DNA of 21,555 bases from Arthrobacter sp. (GCA_030147325.1 JASLAA010000296.1:1-21555), one strand, 5' to 3'. Positions 1 to 8,622 are shown, counted from the stretch's first letter. The notes: generated by a model from the letters alone, not told the origin. Numbers and translations: made by a program.

Positions 1-33
1 CACGGCCATCCGACGAGCGAAAGACTTCTAGCG

Positions 34-1749
34 GTGACAGACAGTCAGCAATCCGACGAAACGACCATCGACCAGGCCACGCAGCAGGACGCTGTGGCGG
101 GCGAGGACACCACTCCCGGGGCCTCCCCCGACGGCGCCGAGGTAGCGCCCGTGACCGGCGGGTCCCAGGAAGCAGCGGCACCGTCCGCGGACGTGCATCC
201 CGACGAGACACCTGAGCCTGCTCCCCCGGCCACCGAGGATCCGGAGGCGCCCGCGGTGGATACCGCCGCCGCCGAGCCGGCACTCCCCGTCGCGGCCGAG
301 CCGGCAGTGCCCCTCGCCGTCGAGCCCGCAACCCCCGCCGCCGAGCCGGCAGTGCCCCTCGCCGTCGAGCCCGCGCCGCTGACCACGCCGCCGCCGCGCA
401 CCGCCGCTCCCCGGCCCCCGTTGCCCACGGCGATGTCACCCCGGCCGCTGAAGAAGGCTGCCCAGCCGGTCGTAGCCCCTCCCGTGCACAGCACCTCGCT
501 CGAGGAGGCGGGGAAGTTCGCGCGCGTCGAGGACGACGGGCACGTGTTCCTGCTCGTCGACGGCGAGGAGCACCCCGTGGGCCAGTACCCGGACGCGCCT
601 CGCGAGGAGGCACTGGCCTACTTCGTGCGCAAGTACGACGACGTCGTGAGCCAGGTCGCGCTGCTCGAGCAGCGCGTGCAGGCAAAGGCTCCGTCGTCGG
701 ACATGACCAAGACGGCGAAGCACCTGCGGGGGCAGGTCGGCGAACGCAAGATGGTCGGCGACGTCCTCGCCCTGGAAGCACGGATCGACGCGCTGCTCGA
801 AGCCGTCGGTGCACTGGAGAAGGCGGAACGCGCCGTCCAGGACGAGCTGAAGGCGAAGGAGCTGGCGGCCCGGGAGGCCATCGTGGCCGAGGCCGAGGAG
901 CTGGCCGGGCGTGACCCGTCGACCGTGCAGTGGAAGGCCAGCAGCACCCGGATGAACGAACTCTTCGAACTGTGGAAGGCCGCGCAGAAGAACGGGCCGA
1001 GGCTCGGGCGTGGCACCGAGGACGCGCTCTGGAAGCGTTTCCGGTCGGCTCGCACGGTGTTCGACCGCCACCGCCGTGCCTACTTCTCGCAGCTCGACAA
1101 CGACAACGCGGAGGCCAAGCAGGCCAAGGAAGCCCTCATCTCGCGTGCGGAAGAGCTCTCCGGCTCGACGGACTGGGGACAGACCGCAGCCGAGTACCGG
1201 AGGCTGATGGACGAGTGGAAGGCGTCGAAGCGGGCCAGCCGCAAGGACGACGACGCTCTCTGGGCTCGCTTCCGGGCCGCCCAGGACCGCTTCTTCGAGG
1301 CACGCAAGGCCGCGAACGAGGCCGTGGACGAGGAGTACGCCGGCAATCTCGGCGCCAAGGAGGCACTCCTCAAGGAGGCCCAGCAGATCCTGCCGATCAG
1401 GGACCTGGCAGCGGCCAAGAAGGCGCTGCAGTCGGTCCGGGACCGCTGGGACGAGGCCGGGAAGGTCCCGCGTGCGGACATGACGCGGATCGATGCCGGC
1501 CTGCGGCGGGTCGAGGACGCCGTGAAGGCTGCGGACGATGAGCACTGGACGAAGACGAATCCGGAGACGAAGGCACGCACCACCAGCGCCCTCAGCCAGC
1601 TGGAAGCGACGATCGCCCAGCTGAAGGACGACCTCGCGGACGCCGAGCGTGCGGGTGACGCGAAGAAGATCGCATCCGCCAGGGAGGCGCTGGCCGCCCG
1701 CGAGCAGTGGCTCGAGATGCTGCAGAGGTCGGCCCAGGACTTCTCCTGA
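34..1749 (+). CDS. DUF349-repeat protein
   Basis: 571 aa, GTG start. Residues 1-150 are Pro/Ala/Glu-rich low complexity and probably disordered. A conserved segment follows (about 155-215, containing VFLLVDGEEHPVGQYP), then three DUF349-type helical repeats at roughly 285-355, 365-430 and 440-505. Each repeat carries the W-K/D-x-A ... L-W-x-R-F-R/L-R pattern, for example ALWKRFRSAR and ALWARFRAAQ. The C-terminus (515-568) looks like a coiled coil. The molecular function of DUF349 proteins is not established, so none is assigned. No signal peptide or membrane segment is seen, so the protein is probably cytosolic. No convincing Shine-Dalgarno precedes the GTG, and only 33 bases of upstream sequence are available, so the start is less certain than the family call. 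A strong hairpin terminator follows the gene, which suggests it ends its own transcription unit. Confidence 0.85.
   Translation: MTDSQQSDETTIDQATQQDAVAGEDTTPGASPDGAEVAPVTGGSQEAAAPSADVHPDETPEPAPPATEDPEAPAVDTAAAEPALPVAAEPAVPLAVEPATPAAEPAVPLAVEPAPLTTPPPRTAAPRPPLPTAMSPRPLKKAAQPVVAPPVHSTSLEEAGKFARVEDDGHVFLLVDGEEHPVGQYPDAPREEALAYFVRKYDDVVSQVALLEQRVQAKAPSSDMTKTAKHLRGQVGERKMVGDVLALEARIDALLEAVGALEKAERAVQDELKAKELAAREAIVAEAEELAGRDPSTVQWKASSTRMNELFELWKAAQKNGPRLGRGTEDALWKRFRSARTVFDRHRRAYFSQLDNDNAEAKQAKEALISRAEELSGSTDWGQTAAEYRRLMDEWKASKRASRKDDDALWARFRAAQDRFFEARKAANEAVDEEYAGNLGAKEALLKEAQQILPIRDLAAAKKALQSVRDRWDEAGKVPRADMTRIDAGLRRVEDAVKAADDEHWTKTNPETKARTTSALSQLEATIAQLKDDLADAERAGDAKKIASAREALAAREQWLEMLQRSAQDFS
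295..374 (+). repeat. 35-bp perfect direct repeat inside the DUF349 gene
   Basis: Bases 295-329 and 340-374 are identical. The offset is 45 bases, exactly 15 codons, so the copies encode the same peptide (AEPAVPLAVEPA) in frame. A diverged third unit (AEPALPVAAEPA) precedes them. The repeat lies in the disordered N-terminal region, where copy number can change without breaking the reading frame. Confidence 0.9.
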
Positions 1750-1782
1750 GTCTGCTCCCGTAGCGTCGGGTCCTCGACGTCC

Positions 1783-1826
1783 AGCCCTCCGGCTCCCTTG
1801 TCCACATCGGAGCCGGAGGGCTTTTG
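1783..1826 (+). terminator. Rho-independent terminator after the DUF349 gene
   Basis: A perfect 14-bp stem (1783-1796 pairs with 1809-1822; AGCCCTCCGGCTCC against its complement) encloses a 12-base loop and is followed by TTTT at 1822-1825. It begins 34 bases after the DUF349 stop codon. The next gene starts 31 bases beyond it and so needs its own promoter. Confidence 0.75.
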
Positions 1827-1856
1827 CGTGGCCCATGCCGTGGTGATGCTGGGGGA

Positions 1857-2555
1857 ATGCCTCCCCTGGACAGCCCGCACGCTTCGACCCCTCCGGAACG
1901 CGTCCCGGGCGCGGGATCGCCTCCCGTGACCTCCACGGGAGGCACGCTGTTCCACGCGGGCGAGATCTTCACCTCGGGTGAGCTGCAGGCGATGCGGCTG
2001 GACGGGCTCGTGCACCTCGTGATCGGCGACTCCTACCTCCGCAGCGACATCCGGGAGGACCCGGCGACGCGATCCCAGGCCGCGGCCCGCAGTGTGCCGC
2101 ATTCGCTGCGGCCCCGCGTGGCCCTCGGCCGCTCCTGTGCCGCCTGGGTCTACGGATGCGCACCACGACCGGCGGTGATCAGCCTCGTGACGGACCATCG
2201 GCGCCGGACCACCGCGCTGCCACCGCTCACCCCCGCGGTGATGCATCAGGTGGCCCTCGGCCCCTTCGACATCAACCTCGTGGGAGGGGTCTCGGTGACG
2301 ACTCCCCTGCGGACAGCTCTCGATATCGCGGTGCACGGGGAGGACCGCGACGCCGTGCCCATCCTGCGGGCGATCGGCAGGGCTCCGGAGCTCGACTGTC
2401 CGCTGCGGCTCGTGGAAGCGGCGCTCGCAACGTCGTCACGGGTGCCGGGCAAGACCCGGGCCCTGACGAGGCTCCGGGCCGCGCAGCGCAACCGAGTCCC
2501 GGGCGCGGCGGAAGGCGGCCGGCCGGGCGCTACGGCCGGCGCTGGGAACCGGTAG
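1857..2555 (+). CDS. Orphan AbiEi-antitoxin-like protein (hypothetical)
   Basis: 232 aa from ATG 1857. The frame is open back to a TTG at 1824, but that codon lies on the tail of the upstream terminator, so ATG 1857 is preferred; a GTG at 1926 is a shorter alternative. The ordered part begins near LFHAGEIFTSGELQAM, which looks like a small helical DNA-binding N-terminus. It is followed by ALGRSCAAWVYGCAP, a conserved-looking central segment, and VTTPLRTALDIA. This arrangement resembles the actinobacterial AbiEi/type IV antitoxin-like proteins, but I am recalling the family pattern and have not run a search. No AbiEii-like nucleotidyltransferase toxin is adjacent, so it would be an orphan. A GATGCT hexamer ends six bases before the ATG and could be a weak leaderless -10. 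The last 26 bases overlap the end of the convergent rel gene. Confidence 0.55.
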   Translation: MPPLDSPHASTPPERVPGAGSPPVTSTGGTLFHAGEIFTSGELQAMRLDGLVHLVIGDSYLRSDIREDPATRSQAAARSVPHSLRPRVALGRSCAAWVYGCAPRPAVISLVTDHRRRTTALPPLTPAVMHQVALGPFDINLVGGVSVTTPLRTALDIAVHGEDRDAVPILRAIGRAPELDCPLRLVEAALATSSRVPGKTRALTRLRAAQRNRVPGAAEGGRPGATAGAGNR

Positions 2556-4947
2556 TGCGGTAGACGTCGAACACGCCGTCGATGCGTCGCACCGCACTCA
2601 GGATGTGGTTGAGGTACTTCGGATCGCCCATCTCGAAGGCGAACCGCGATACGGCGACACGGTCCGAGGAGGTGTTCACGTTGGCCGCCAGGATGTTCAC
2701 GTGGTTCTCGGCGAGCACGCTCGTGACGTCCGAGAGCAGGCTCTTCCGGTCGAGGGCCTCCACCTGGATCTCCACGAGGAACACGCTCGACTGTGTCGGC
2801 GCCCAGTCGACGGGCACGATGCGGTCGGGCTGGTCCCGCAGTTCCGCGACGTTGCGGCAGTCGCTCCTGTGCACAGATACGCCGGAGCCCCTCGTGACGA
2901 AACCGATGATGGGATCCGGCGGGACGGGCGTGCAGCAGCGGGCGAGCTTGACCCAGACGTCTCCCACACCGCGGACGGTGACCCCGGAATCGGAGAACTT
3001 CGGCCGGCGCGGCTGTGTGGCGACCGCGGACTCCGCGATCTTCTCCTCCGCGCTCTCGTGTCCGCCCATCAGCGCCACCAGGTGCTCGATGACGTTCTGC
3101 GCCGAGGAATGACCGTCCCCGACGGCAGCGTAGAGGGCGGAGATGTCCTGGTGGCGAAGCTCCTCCGCCACCGTCATGAGGGCGGAGTGGCTCATCATGC
3201 GCTGCAGGGGCAGATTCTGCTTGCGCATCGCGCGCGTCAGCAGGTCCTTGCCCTTGTCGATGGCCTCCTCGCGGCGTTCCTTCGTGAACCACTGCCGGAT
3301 CTTGTTGCGGGCCCGGGGGCTCTTGACGAACCCCTGCCAGTCCTGGCTGGGCCCGGCCCCCTCGGCCTTCGAGGTGAAGATCTCCACCCAGTCGCCGTGG
3401 TTCAGCTCGCTGTTCAGCGGTACGAGCTTGCCGTTGACGCGGGCGCCGATCGTGCGGTGACCGACCTCCGTGTGCACGGCGTAGGCGAAGTCCACCGGCG
3501 TCGATCCGGCCGGCAGCGCCATGACCTCGCCCTTGGGGGTGAAGACGAAGACCTCACGCGCGTTGATCTCGAACCGCAGCGAGTCGAGGAACTCGTCCGG
3601 GTCCGACGTCTCCTGCTGCCAGTCCACGAGGCTGCGCAGCCAGCCCATGTCGCCGTTCTCCGGCGCTTCGAGCTGCTTGCCACCGTTCTTGTACTTCCAG
3701 TGGGCGGCCACGCCGTACTCGGCGCGGCGGTGCATGTCGTGCGTGCGGATCTGGATCTCCACGGGCTTGCCGCCGGGACCGATCACCGTGGTGTGGAGGG
3801 ACTGGTACATGTTGAACTTCGGCATCGCGATGTAGTCCTTGAACCGCCCGGGCAGCGGGTTCCAGCGGGAATGCAGGGAGCCGAGGGTCGCGTAGCAGTC
3901 GCGCACGCTGTCCACCAGGACGCGGACGCCCATCAGGTCATGGATGTCGTCGAAGTCCTTACCCCGGACGATCATCTTCTGGTAGATCGAGTAGTAGTGC
4001 TTCGGCCGGCCCGTGATGGTCGCCTTGATCCTGACGGCACGCAGGTCCTCCTCGACCTGGTTCCGCACCAGGCTCAGGTGCTTCTCGCGCTCGGGGGTCC
4101 TGTCCCCCACCATCCTGACGATCTCCTCGTACACCTTGGGGTGCAGTGCTGCGAAGGACAGGTCCTCGAGCTCCCACTTGATGGTGTTCATGCCGAGGCG
4201 GTGGGCGAGCGGCGCGAAGATCTCGAGGGTCTCGCGGGCCTTCTTGGCGGACGAGGCCGGCGAGACGAAGCGCCACGTGCGGGCGTTGTGCAGCCGGTCC
4301 GCCAGCTTGATGACGAGCACGCGGATGTCCTTCGCCATCGCGACGACCATCTTCCGCACCGTCTCGGCCTGCGCTGCGTCACCGAAGGACACCTTGTCCA
4401 GCTTGGTGACGCCGTCGACGAGCATCGCCACCTCGGGGCCGAAATCGCGTCGGAGCTCGTCGAGGGTGTAGGACGTGTCCTCGACCGTGTCGTGCAGCAG
4501 CGCCGCCGCGAGGGTGGTCCCGGTCATCCCGAGTTCGGCGAGGATGGTCGCGACGGCCACTGGGTGGGTGATGTACGGGTCCCCGCTCTTGCGGGTCTGG
4601 CCCTCGTGGCTGCGCTCGGCCACGAGGTAGGCGCGCTGGATGAGGTCGAGGTCCTCCTTCGGGTTGTTGGCCCGGACGGTACGCAGCAGGGGTTCGAGCA
4701 CCGGCGAGTACCCGGAGGAGCCGCGACCCGTGAGCCGCGCGATGCGGGCCCGCGTGCGTCCGCGGCGACCCGGCGCTACCTGGTCCGCGCTGGTGGCCGA
4801 CGGCGCCGACATGGACGCTGCCGGCTGGACCGGTCCCCGTGCGGCGGGCGGGCGGGCCGCGTCGATCGCGACCGGGCTGGGTCCCTCGGGCGCGTCTGCT
4901 CCCTGACCGTCTCCGGGACGCACTTCCGGGTCGACCGCTTCAGCCAT
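2530..4947 (-). CDS. rel: Bifunctional (p)ppGpp synthetase/hydrolase Rel
   Basis: 805 aa. A long-form RSH enzyme that makes and degrades (p)ppGpp, the stringent-response alarmone. A Pro/Ala-rich N-terminal extension of about 80 residues precedes the HD hydrolase domain, which has ITHPV (H128), HDTVED (152-157) and KLADRLHNART (from 214). The synthetase domain has GRPKHYYSIYQKM (from 313), an RGKD loop (328-331), and EIQIRT and EYGVAAHW (397-417). The RXKD loop is typical of bifunctional Rel rather than monofunctional RelA, and the HD motifs look intact, so both activities are expected. A TGS domain (about 463-525), a Cys-containing segment (KLARCCTPVPPDPIIGF, 667-683) and a C-terminal ACT domain (about 720-795) follow. 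The ATG has a GAGGG Shine-Dalgarno seven bases upstream. Rel is the last gene of the minus-strand block and overlaps its convergent neighbour by 26 bases. Confidence 0.97.
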   Translation of the reverse strand: MAEAVDPEVRPGDGQGADAPEGPSPVAIDAARPPAARGPVQPAASMSAPSATSADQVAPGRRGRTRARIARLTGRGSSGYSPVLEPLLRTVRANNPKEDLDLIQRAYLVAERSHEGQTRKSGDPYITHPVAVATILAELGMTGTTLAAALLHDTVEDTSYTLDELRRDFGPEVAMLVDGVTKLDKVSFGDAAQAETVRKMVVAMAKDIRVLVIKLADRLHNARTWRFVSPASSAKKARETLEIFAPLAHRLGMNTIKWELEDLSFAALHPKVYEEIVRMVGDRTPEREKHLSLVRNQVEEDLRAVRIKATITGRPKHYYSIYQKMIVRGKDFDDIHDLMGVRVLVDSVRDCYATLGSLHSRWNPLPGRFKDYIAMPKFNMYQSLHTTVIGPGGKPVEIQIRTHDMHRRAEYGVAAHWKYKNGGKQLEAPENGDMGWLRSLVDWQQETSDPDEFLDSLRFEINAREVFVFTPKGEVMALPAGSTPVDFAYAVHTEVGHRTIGARVNGKLVPLNSELNHGDWVEIFTSKAEGAGPSQDWQGFVKSPRARNKIRQWFTKERREEAIDKGKDLLTRAMRKQNLPLQRMMSHSALMTVAEELRHQDISALYAAVGDGHSSAQNVIEHLVALMGGHESAEEKIAESAVATQPRRPKFSDSGVTVRGVGDVWVKLARCCTPVPPDPIIGFVTRGSGVSVHRSDCRNVAELRDQPDRIVPVDWAPTQSSVFLVEIQVEALDRKSLLSDVTSVLAENHVNILAANVNTSSDRVAVSRFAFEMGDPKYLNHILSAVRRIDGVFDVYRTTGSQRRP

Positions 4948-4984
4948 GCACAGTCCCTCAATCTCGATCCCGGATCCTCGAAGG

Positions 4985-5018
4985 ATTCAAGATGCCACAG
5001 GTAACGCGACAACCTCAA
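4985..5018 (-). promoter_or_regulatory. Candidate rel promoter
   Basis: Read on the minus strand, two overlapping arrangements fit a sigma-70-type promoter: TTGTCG, 16 bases, TTGAAT (5012-5007 and 4990-4985), or TTGAGG, 18 bases, CATCTT (5018-5013 and 4994-4989). Either would give a leader of about 30-45 bases to the rel ATG. The 162-base secF-rel gap is otherwise empty apart from a short CACCGG/CCGGTG dyad at 5063-5086 with no T-tract. Both matches are imperfect, so this is tentative. Confidence 0.3.
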
Positions 5019-5109
5019 GTCTAGCGGCGCAGGACGGCCGGACGAGCCGCAGGACGGGCTGTCACCGGGAAGGACCGGGTCCGGTGCCGGGACGACGCCG
5101 GACGGTGGG

Positions 5110-6108
5110 TCAGACCGTCCCCTCCTCGAGGGTGCGCCTGGTCTGGACCTTCTTCTCCTGCTTCCTGAGGTCCGGCTCGTTGATCCGGAGCGCCGCGTAC
5201 AGCGGGGCCGCGATGAAGATGGTTCCGAGGGTGCCGAGGATGATGCCGATGAACAGGGCGAGCGACAGGTCCTGCAGGGTGCCTGCACCGAGCAGGAACG
5301 CACCGATGAACAGGATCGAGGCGACCGGCAGGATGGCCACCACGGAGGTGTTGATCGACCGCACGAGCGTCTGGTTGACGGCGAGGTTCACCTGCTCGGC
5401 GAAGGTCCGCTTGGTGGAGTTCGTGATGTCCGCCGTATTCTCGCGGATCTTGTCGAACACCACCACCGTGTCGTACAGCGCGTAGCTCAGGATGGTCAGG
5501 AACCCGATGATCGCCGAGGGAGTGACCTCGAAATCGCTCAGCGAGTAGAGCCCGGCCGTGACGACCATGACCACCACGAGGGCCGCCATCGCCGCGACCG
5601 CCATCTTCCAGGTACGGAAGTAGATGGCCATGAAGATCGCGGCCAGCAGGACGAAGGCGCCGAAACCGAGCAGGGCCTGGCGGCTGACGTCCTGGCCCCA
5701 GGTCGGTCCCACGAAGCTGGAGGTCACCCGGTCCTGATCGACCCCGTAGCCGGCCACGAGGTTGTCACGGACGCTCAGGGTCTCGTCGTCCGACAGCCGC
5801 TCGGTCTGGATCCGCATGGTGTCGGCCGCGATGTTGGTGACGCGCGGGACGGCGTCGGGCACCACCTCCGTCACTGCAGCCTCGCCGATGGCGGTGTCGG
5901 TGGTCTCGGTCGCAGAGACGGTGAATTCGGATCCGCCCCGGAAATCGATGCCGAGGTTGAACCCTCCCTTGACCACCGGGATGACGATGGAGATCAGGAC
6001 GGCGAGCCCTGCGATGAGGAACCACAGGTTCCGCTTCGCGACGAAGGGGTAGGAACGCTTCCCCGAGTACAGCTCGTTGCCGAACGTGGCAAAGCTTGTG
6101 CGGCTCAT
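5110..6108 (-). CDS. secF: Protein translocase subunit SecF
   Basis: 332 aa. An RND-family membrane subunit that, with SecD, uses the proton motive force to assist SecYEG-SecA export. The expected layout is present: TM1 at about 27-46, an extracytoplasmic domain with GIDFRGGSEFTV (53-64), then five TM segments at about 145-163, 169-188, 198-217, 252-273 and 280-303. The conserved LSYALYDTVVVFDKIREN (207-224) and SINTSVVAILPV (251-262) blocks are intact, and the tail is short and basic. The open frame continues upstream inside secD, but the true start is ATG 6106-6108, which shares ATGA with the secD stop codon (4-base overlap). That arrangement indicates translational coupling. In Streptomyces and Mycobacterium an apt gene separates secF from rel; here only 162 non-coding bases do. 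Confidence 0.97.
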   Translation of the reverse strand: MSRTSFATFGNELYSGKRSYPFVAKRNLWFLIAGLAVLISIVIPVVKGGFNLGIDFRGGSEFTVSATETTDTAIGEAAVTEVVPDAVPRVTNIAADTMRIQTERLSDDETLSVRDNLVAGYGVDQDRVTSSFVGPTWGQDVSRQALLGFGAFVLLAAIFMAIYFRTWKMAVAAMAALVVVMVVTAGLYSLSDFEVTPSAIIGFLTILSYALYDTVVVFDKIRENTADITNSTKRTFAEQVNLAVNQTLVRSINTSVVAILPVASILFIGAFLLGAGTLQDLSLALFIGIILGTLGTIFIAAPLYAALRINEPDLRKQEKKVQTRRTLEEGTV

Positions 6109-7841
6109 TCGTTGGTCTCTTTCTTGGAAGAGCCGGTACGCCCGGCGAGGGCCTTCTCGTACTCCGCACGTCGTCGCTCGGCGATGGTCAACCGGCGCTC
6201 GGCTTCGGCGGTGGCGCCCTTGTTCTTGGTCCGTGTCACCGTCACCGGCTTCTCTCCGGGTTCGCGCAGGCGGCCGGCTCCGCGGTAGAGCGGGATGCCG
6301 CCGAGGCGGCTGGGGTCGAGGCCGGACCACGGGTGGCCTTCGCCGAAGAACTTCGTCCTGGCGAGCAGGCGGAGGACCGGGTGCGTGAAGAGGAAGACGA
6401 CGACGAGGTCTGCGATCGCCGTGAGCCCGAGCGTGAAGGCGAATCCACGGACGTTGCCGACGGCGACGAAGTAGAGGACCAGGGCTGCGAGCAGATTCAC
6501 GGCCTTGGAGGCCAGCACGGTGCGCTTCGCGCGACGCCACCCGTTCTCGACGGCGGAGACCAGGCCCCGACCGTCGCGCAACTCGTCCCGGATGCGCTCG
6601 AAGTAGACGATGAAGGAGTCCGCCGTCTGCCCGATGGCGACGATCAGGCCCGCCACGCCGGCCAGCGACAGGCGATAGTTCTCCGTCCACCCCAGGATGC
6701 AGATCGCGAGGTAGGTCAGTACGCCGGCCACGACGAGTGAGGCGATCGTCACGAGCCCCAACAGCCGGTACTGGAACATCGAGTAGGCGGCGACGAGCGC
6801 GAGTCCGATGAGGCCTGCCATGAGGCCGAGTCGCAGCTGGTCCGCGCCCAGGGTCGCCGAGATCTGCTGCTCGCTCTGGATCTCGAAACTGATCGGTAGC
6901 GCACCGTACTTCAGCTGCTCGGCCAGAGCCGCCGCGGACTCCTCCGTGAAGTTCCCGCTGATCTGCGGGTTGCCGTCGGGGATCACCGCGTTGGTCGTCG
7001 GTGCAGAGACGATGCGGCCGTCCAGCACGATGGCGAACTGGTTGCGCGGGTCGCCCTGCCCGATCGCGTAGAGGCGCTCGGTCACTTCGCGGAAGGTCTC
7101 GGTTCCCTCGTCGTTGAAGTCGATGTTCACGGCCCACGTGTTGAGCGCCTGACCCTGCGGGCCCCGCTGGAGGCCGTAGCTCGCGGTGGAGATGTCCGTC
7201 CCGGGCACTTCGACCGGACCGAGGATGTACTTCCCCTGCGAGTCGGGCTCACAGGCCACCATCGGCTGGTCGGCCGGTGCGGCTTCCTCCGCGGGCTCCA
7301 GCGCCGCCGGGTCGAGGCAGTCGAGCGCCTCGAACTCCTTGTAGAGCTCAGGGGTGATCCAGTTCGGGTCGCTCGCGTTCTGCGGTTCCGCCGCCGGCTG
7401 CGGCAGCTGGTCGTCCGGCGTCGGGGTCTCGGCTGCCGGGGCCTGCCCGGGCCCGCCGGCCAGGACGGGACGGAACTCCATCTGCGCCGAGGCCTGGATC
7501 AGGTCCCGGGTCTCCGCGTCGGGTGTCCCCGGGAGGGAGACGATGACGTTCCGCCCGGACTGGGTGCTGATCTCGGCCTCCGCCACACCGGAACCGTCCA
7601 CACGCTGGCGGATGATCTCCACGGCCTGGTCGAGCTGCTCGGGGGTGATCTCACTGCCACCCTGGACCCGTGGCGCGAGGATCATCTGCGTCCCGCCCTC
7701 GAGGTCGAGTGCCAGCCGCGGGCTCCAGCTCGCGGTGCTCCAGTAGGAACCCGCGCCCAGCAGGATCGCGAGCAGTGCTGTCAGTGCGCCCAGCCAGACT
7801 AATGTCCGCTTGGCTGCCGTCCCGGGACCGGTACGAGGCAT
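6105..7841 (-). CDS. secD: Protein translocase subunit SecD
   Basis: 578 aa. The partner of SecF in the SecDF export motor. TM1 (13-31) is followed by LALDLEGGTQMIL (43-55) and the periplasmic-type P1 domain, with IRQRVDGSGVAEAEI (77-91). TM2-TM6 lie at about 337-355, 359-383, 391-415, 441-462 and 466-489. The TM4 block VAIGQTADSFIVYFERIRDE (401-420) carries D408 at the position of the conserved TM4 aspartate. Residues 126-205 form a Pro/Ala/Glu-rich insert in P1 with two cysteines (C175, C197), which could form a disulfide outside the membrane. The tail after TM6 is about 85 residues, highly charged and cytoplasmic. The ATG has an AAGGA motif nine bases upstream. The stop codon overlaps the secF start. 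Confidence 0.97.
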   Translation of the reverse strand: MPRTGPGTAAKRTLVWLGALTALLAILLGAGSYWSTASWSPRLALDLEGGTQMILAPRVQGGSEITPEQLDQAVEIIRQRVDGSGVAEAEISTQSGRNVIVSLPGTPDAETRDLIQASAQMEFRPVLAGGPGQAPAAETPTPDDQLPQPAAEPQNASDPNWITPELYKEFEALDCLDPAALEPAEEAAPADQPMVACEPDSQGKYILGPVEVPGTDISTASYGLQRGPQGQALNTWAVNIDFNDEGTETFREVTERLYAIGQGDPRNQFAIVLDGRIVSAPTTNAVIPDGNPQISGNFTEESAAALAEQLKYGALPISFEIQSEQQISATLGADQLRLGLMAGLIGLALVAAYSMFQYRLLGLVTIASLVVAGVLTYLAICILGWTENYRLSLAGVAGLIVAIGQTADSFIVYFERIRDELRDGRGLVSAVENGWRRAKRTVLASKAVNLLAALVLYFVAVGNVRGFAFTLGLTAIADLVVVFLFTHPVLRLLARTKFFGEGHPWSGLDPSRLGGIPLYRGAGRLREPGEKPVTVTRTKNKGATAEAERRLTIAERRRAEYEKALAGRTGSSKKETNE

Positions 7842-7936
7842 GGTGGGGTGTCCTTATTCACTGGCTGTTCGGATGCACGGCTGCACGCCGGGCTGCTCCT
7901 GGACGGCGCGGCGACGTGCCGGCGCCCTACGGAATG

Positions 7937-8554
7937 CTAGTTGTCGGGGTTCGCTTTGGGGTCCCGGGAATCGCGCGCGTCGCGGTTCTCCCGGGCGGAC
8001 TGCTGGTTGAGCCGCTCGAGCGTCTCCTCCGGGGTCTCGACGCCCGAGGTTCCCTGCGGGGTACTCGCCGCGGTGGAACCACCGTCGGTCCTGGAGGCGG
8101 TGTCATCGGCGGAATCCGGCAGATCGGTTGCACCGGCGCGGCGCACCCCGTCGATGGACGAGGCATCGTCGGGTACGGAGGAGCCGTCATACGCGTCGAG
8201 GTCACGGCCTTCGGTGTCGGTGGTCGCTTCCGCGGCCGCGACGGGCTCCTGCGTGACCACCTTGGACAGGGCCTGCGTGTGGACGGTGGCGAGATTCCCG
8301 GGAGACAGCTCGAGGACGGCTTTGTTGTTCTCCTGGTCGATCGAGACGATCGTGCCGTAGAGACCGAACTGCGTCATGACCTCGGTGCCGGGTTCCATGT
8401 GCGTACGCATCTCCTTCACCTGCTGCTGCGACTTCCGCTGCCTGCGGAACATGGTGAAGATCAGGAAGGCCAGGGCCAGCGGGAGCAGGAGCGAGAAGAT
8501 GTCGAAGGGCGCGCCTTCTCCGGAGGCGGTCTGGGCAACTACAGGTGCTAGCAC
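7937..8554 (-). CDS. yajC: Preprotein translocase subunit YajC
   Basis: 205 aa from GTG 8554. A single-pass accessory subunit of the Sec-SecDF holotranslocon. It has a short N-terminus, one TM segment (about 17-36, FDIFSLLLPLALAFLIFTMF), a basic RRQRKSQQQ stretch, then the family core MEPGTEVMTQFGLYGTIVSI (53-72) and a beta-rich region to about residue 100. The last 100 residues are an acidic Ser/Thr/Asp-rich tail, so the protein is about twice the length of E. coli YajC; such tails are common in actinobacteria. An in-frame ATG at 8611 would add 19 residues (MCAGAQSC...), but it lies only a few bases from the expected transcription start of the TACAAT promoter. GTG 8554 also gives the usual short N-terminus. 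An AGGAAC motif lies upstream at somewhat long spacing. Confidence 0.92.
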   Translation of the reverse strand: MLAPVVAQTASGEGAPFDIFSLLLPLALAFLIFTMFRRQRKSQQQVKEMRTHMEPGTEVMTQFGLYGTIVSIDQENNKAVLELSPGNLATVHTQALSKVVTQEPVAAAEATTDTEGRDLDAYDGSSVPDDASSIDGVRRAGATDLPDSADDTASRTDGGSTAASTPQGTSGVETPEETLERLNQQSARENRDARDSRDPKANPDN

Positions 8555-8622
8555 TGGAAAATCCGTTCCTGGGACTGGGCGTGGGCGGCAGGACTGTGCC
8601 CCGGCACACATCGTGAGACTCC

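Noticed and set aside
2605..5004. 799-codon open frame antisense to rel
   Set aside because: The minus strand encodes a complete, motif-rich Rel with a good ribosome-binding site. The antisense frame is a high-GC third-position artefact with no recognisable domain.
5063..5086. CACCGG/CCGGTG dyad after secF as a terminator
   Set aside because: Short stem and no T-tract in either direction; GC-rich chance pairing is likely.
5110..7137. 675-codon frame that would fuse extra sequence to the N-terminus of SecF
   Set aside because: The upstream part is an Arg-rich out-of-frame shadow of secD. The SecF family start is ATG 6108 at the ATGA overlap.
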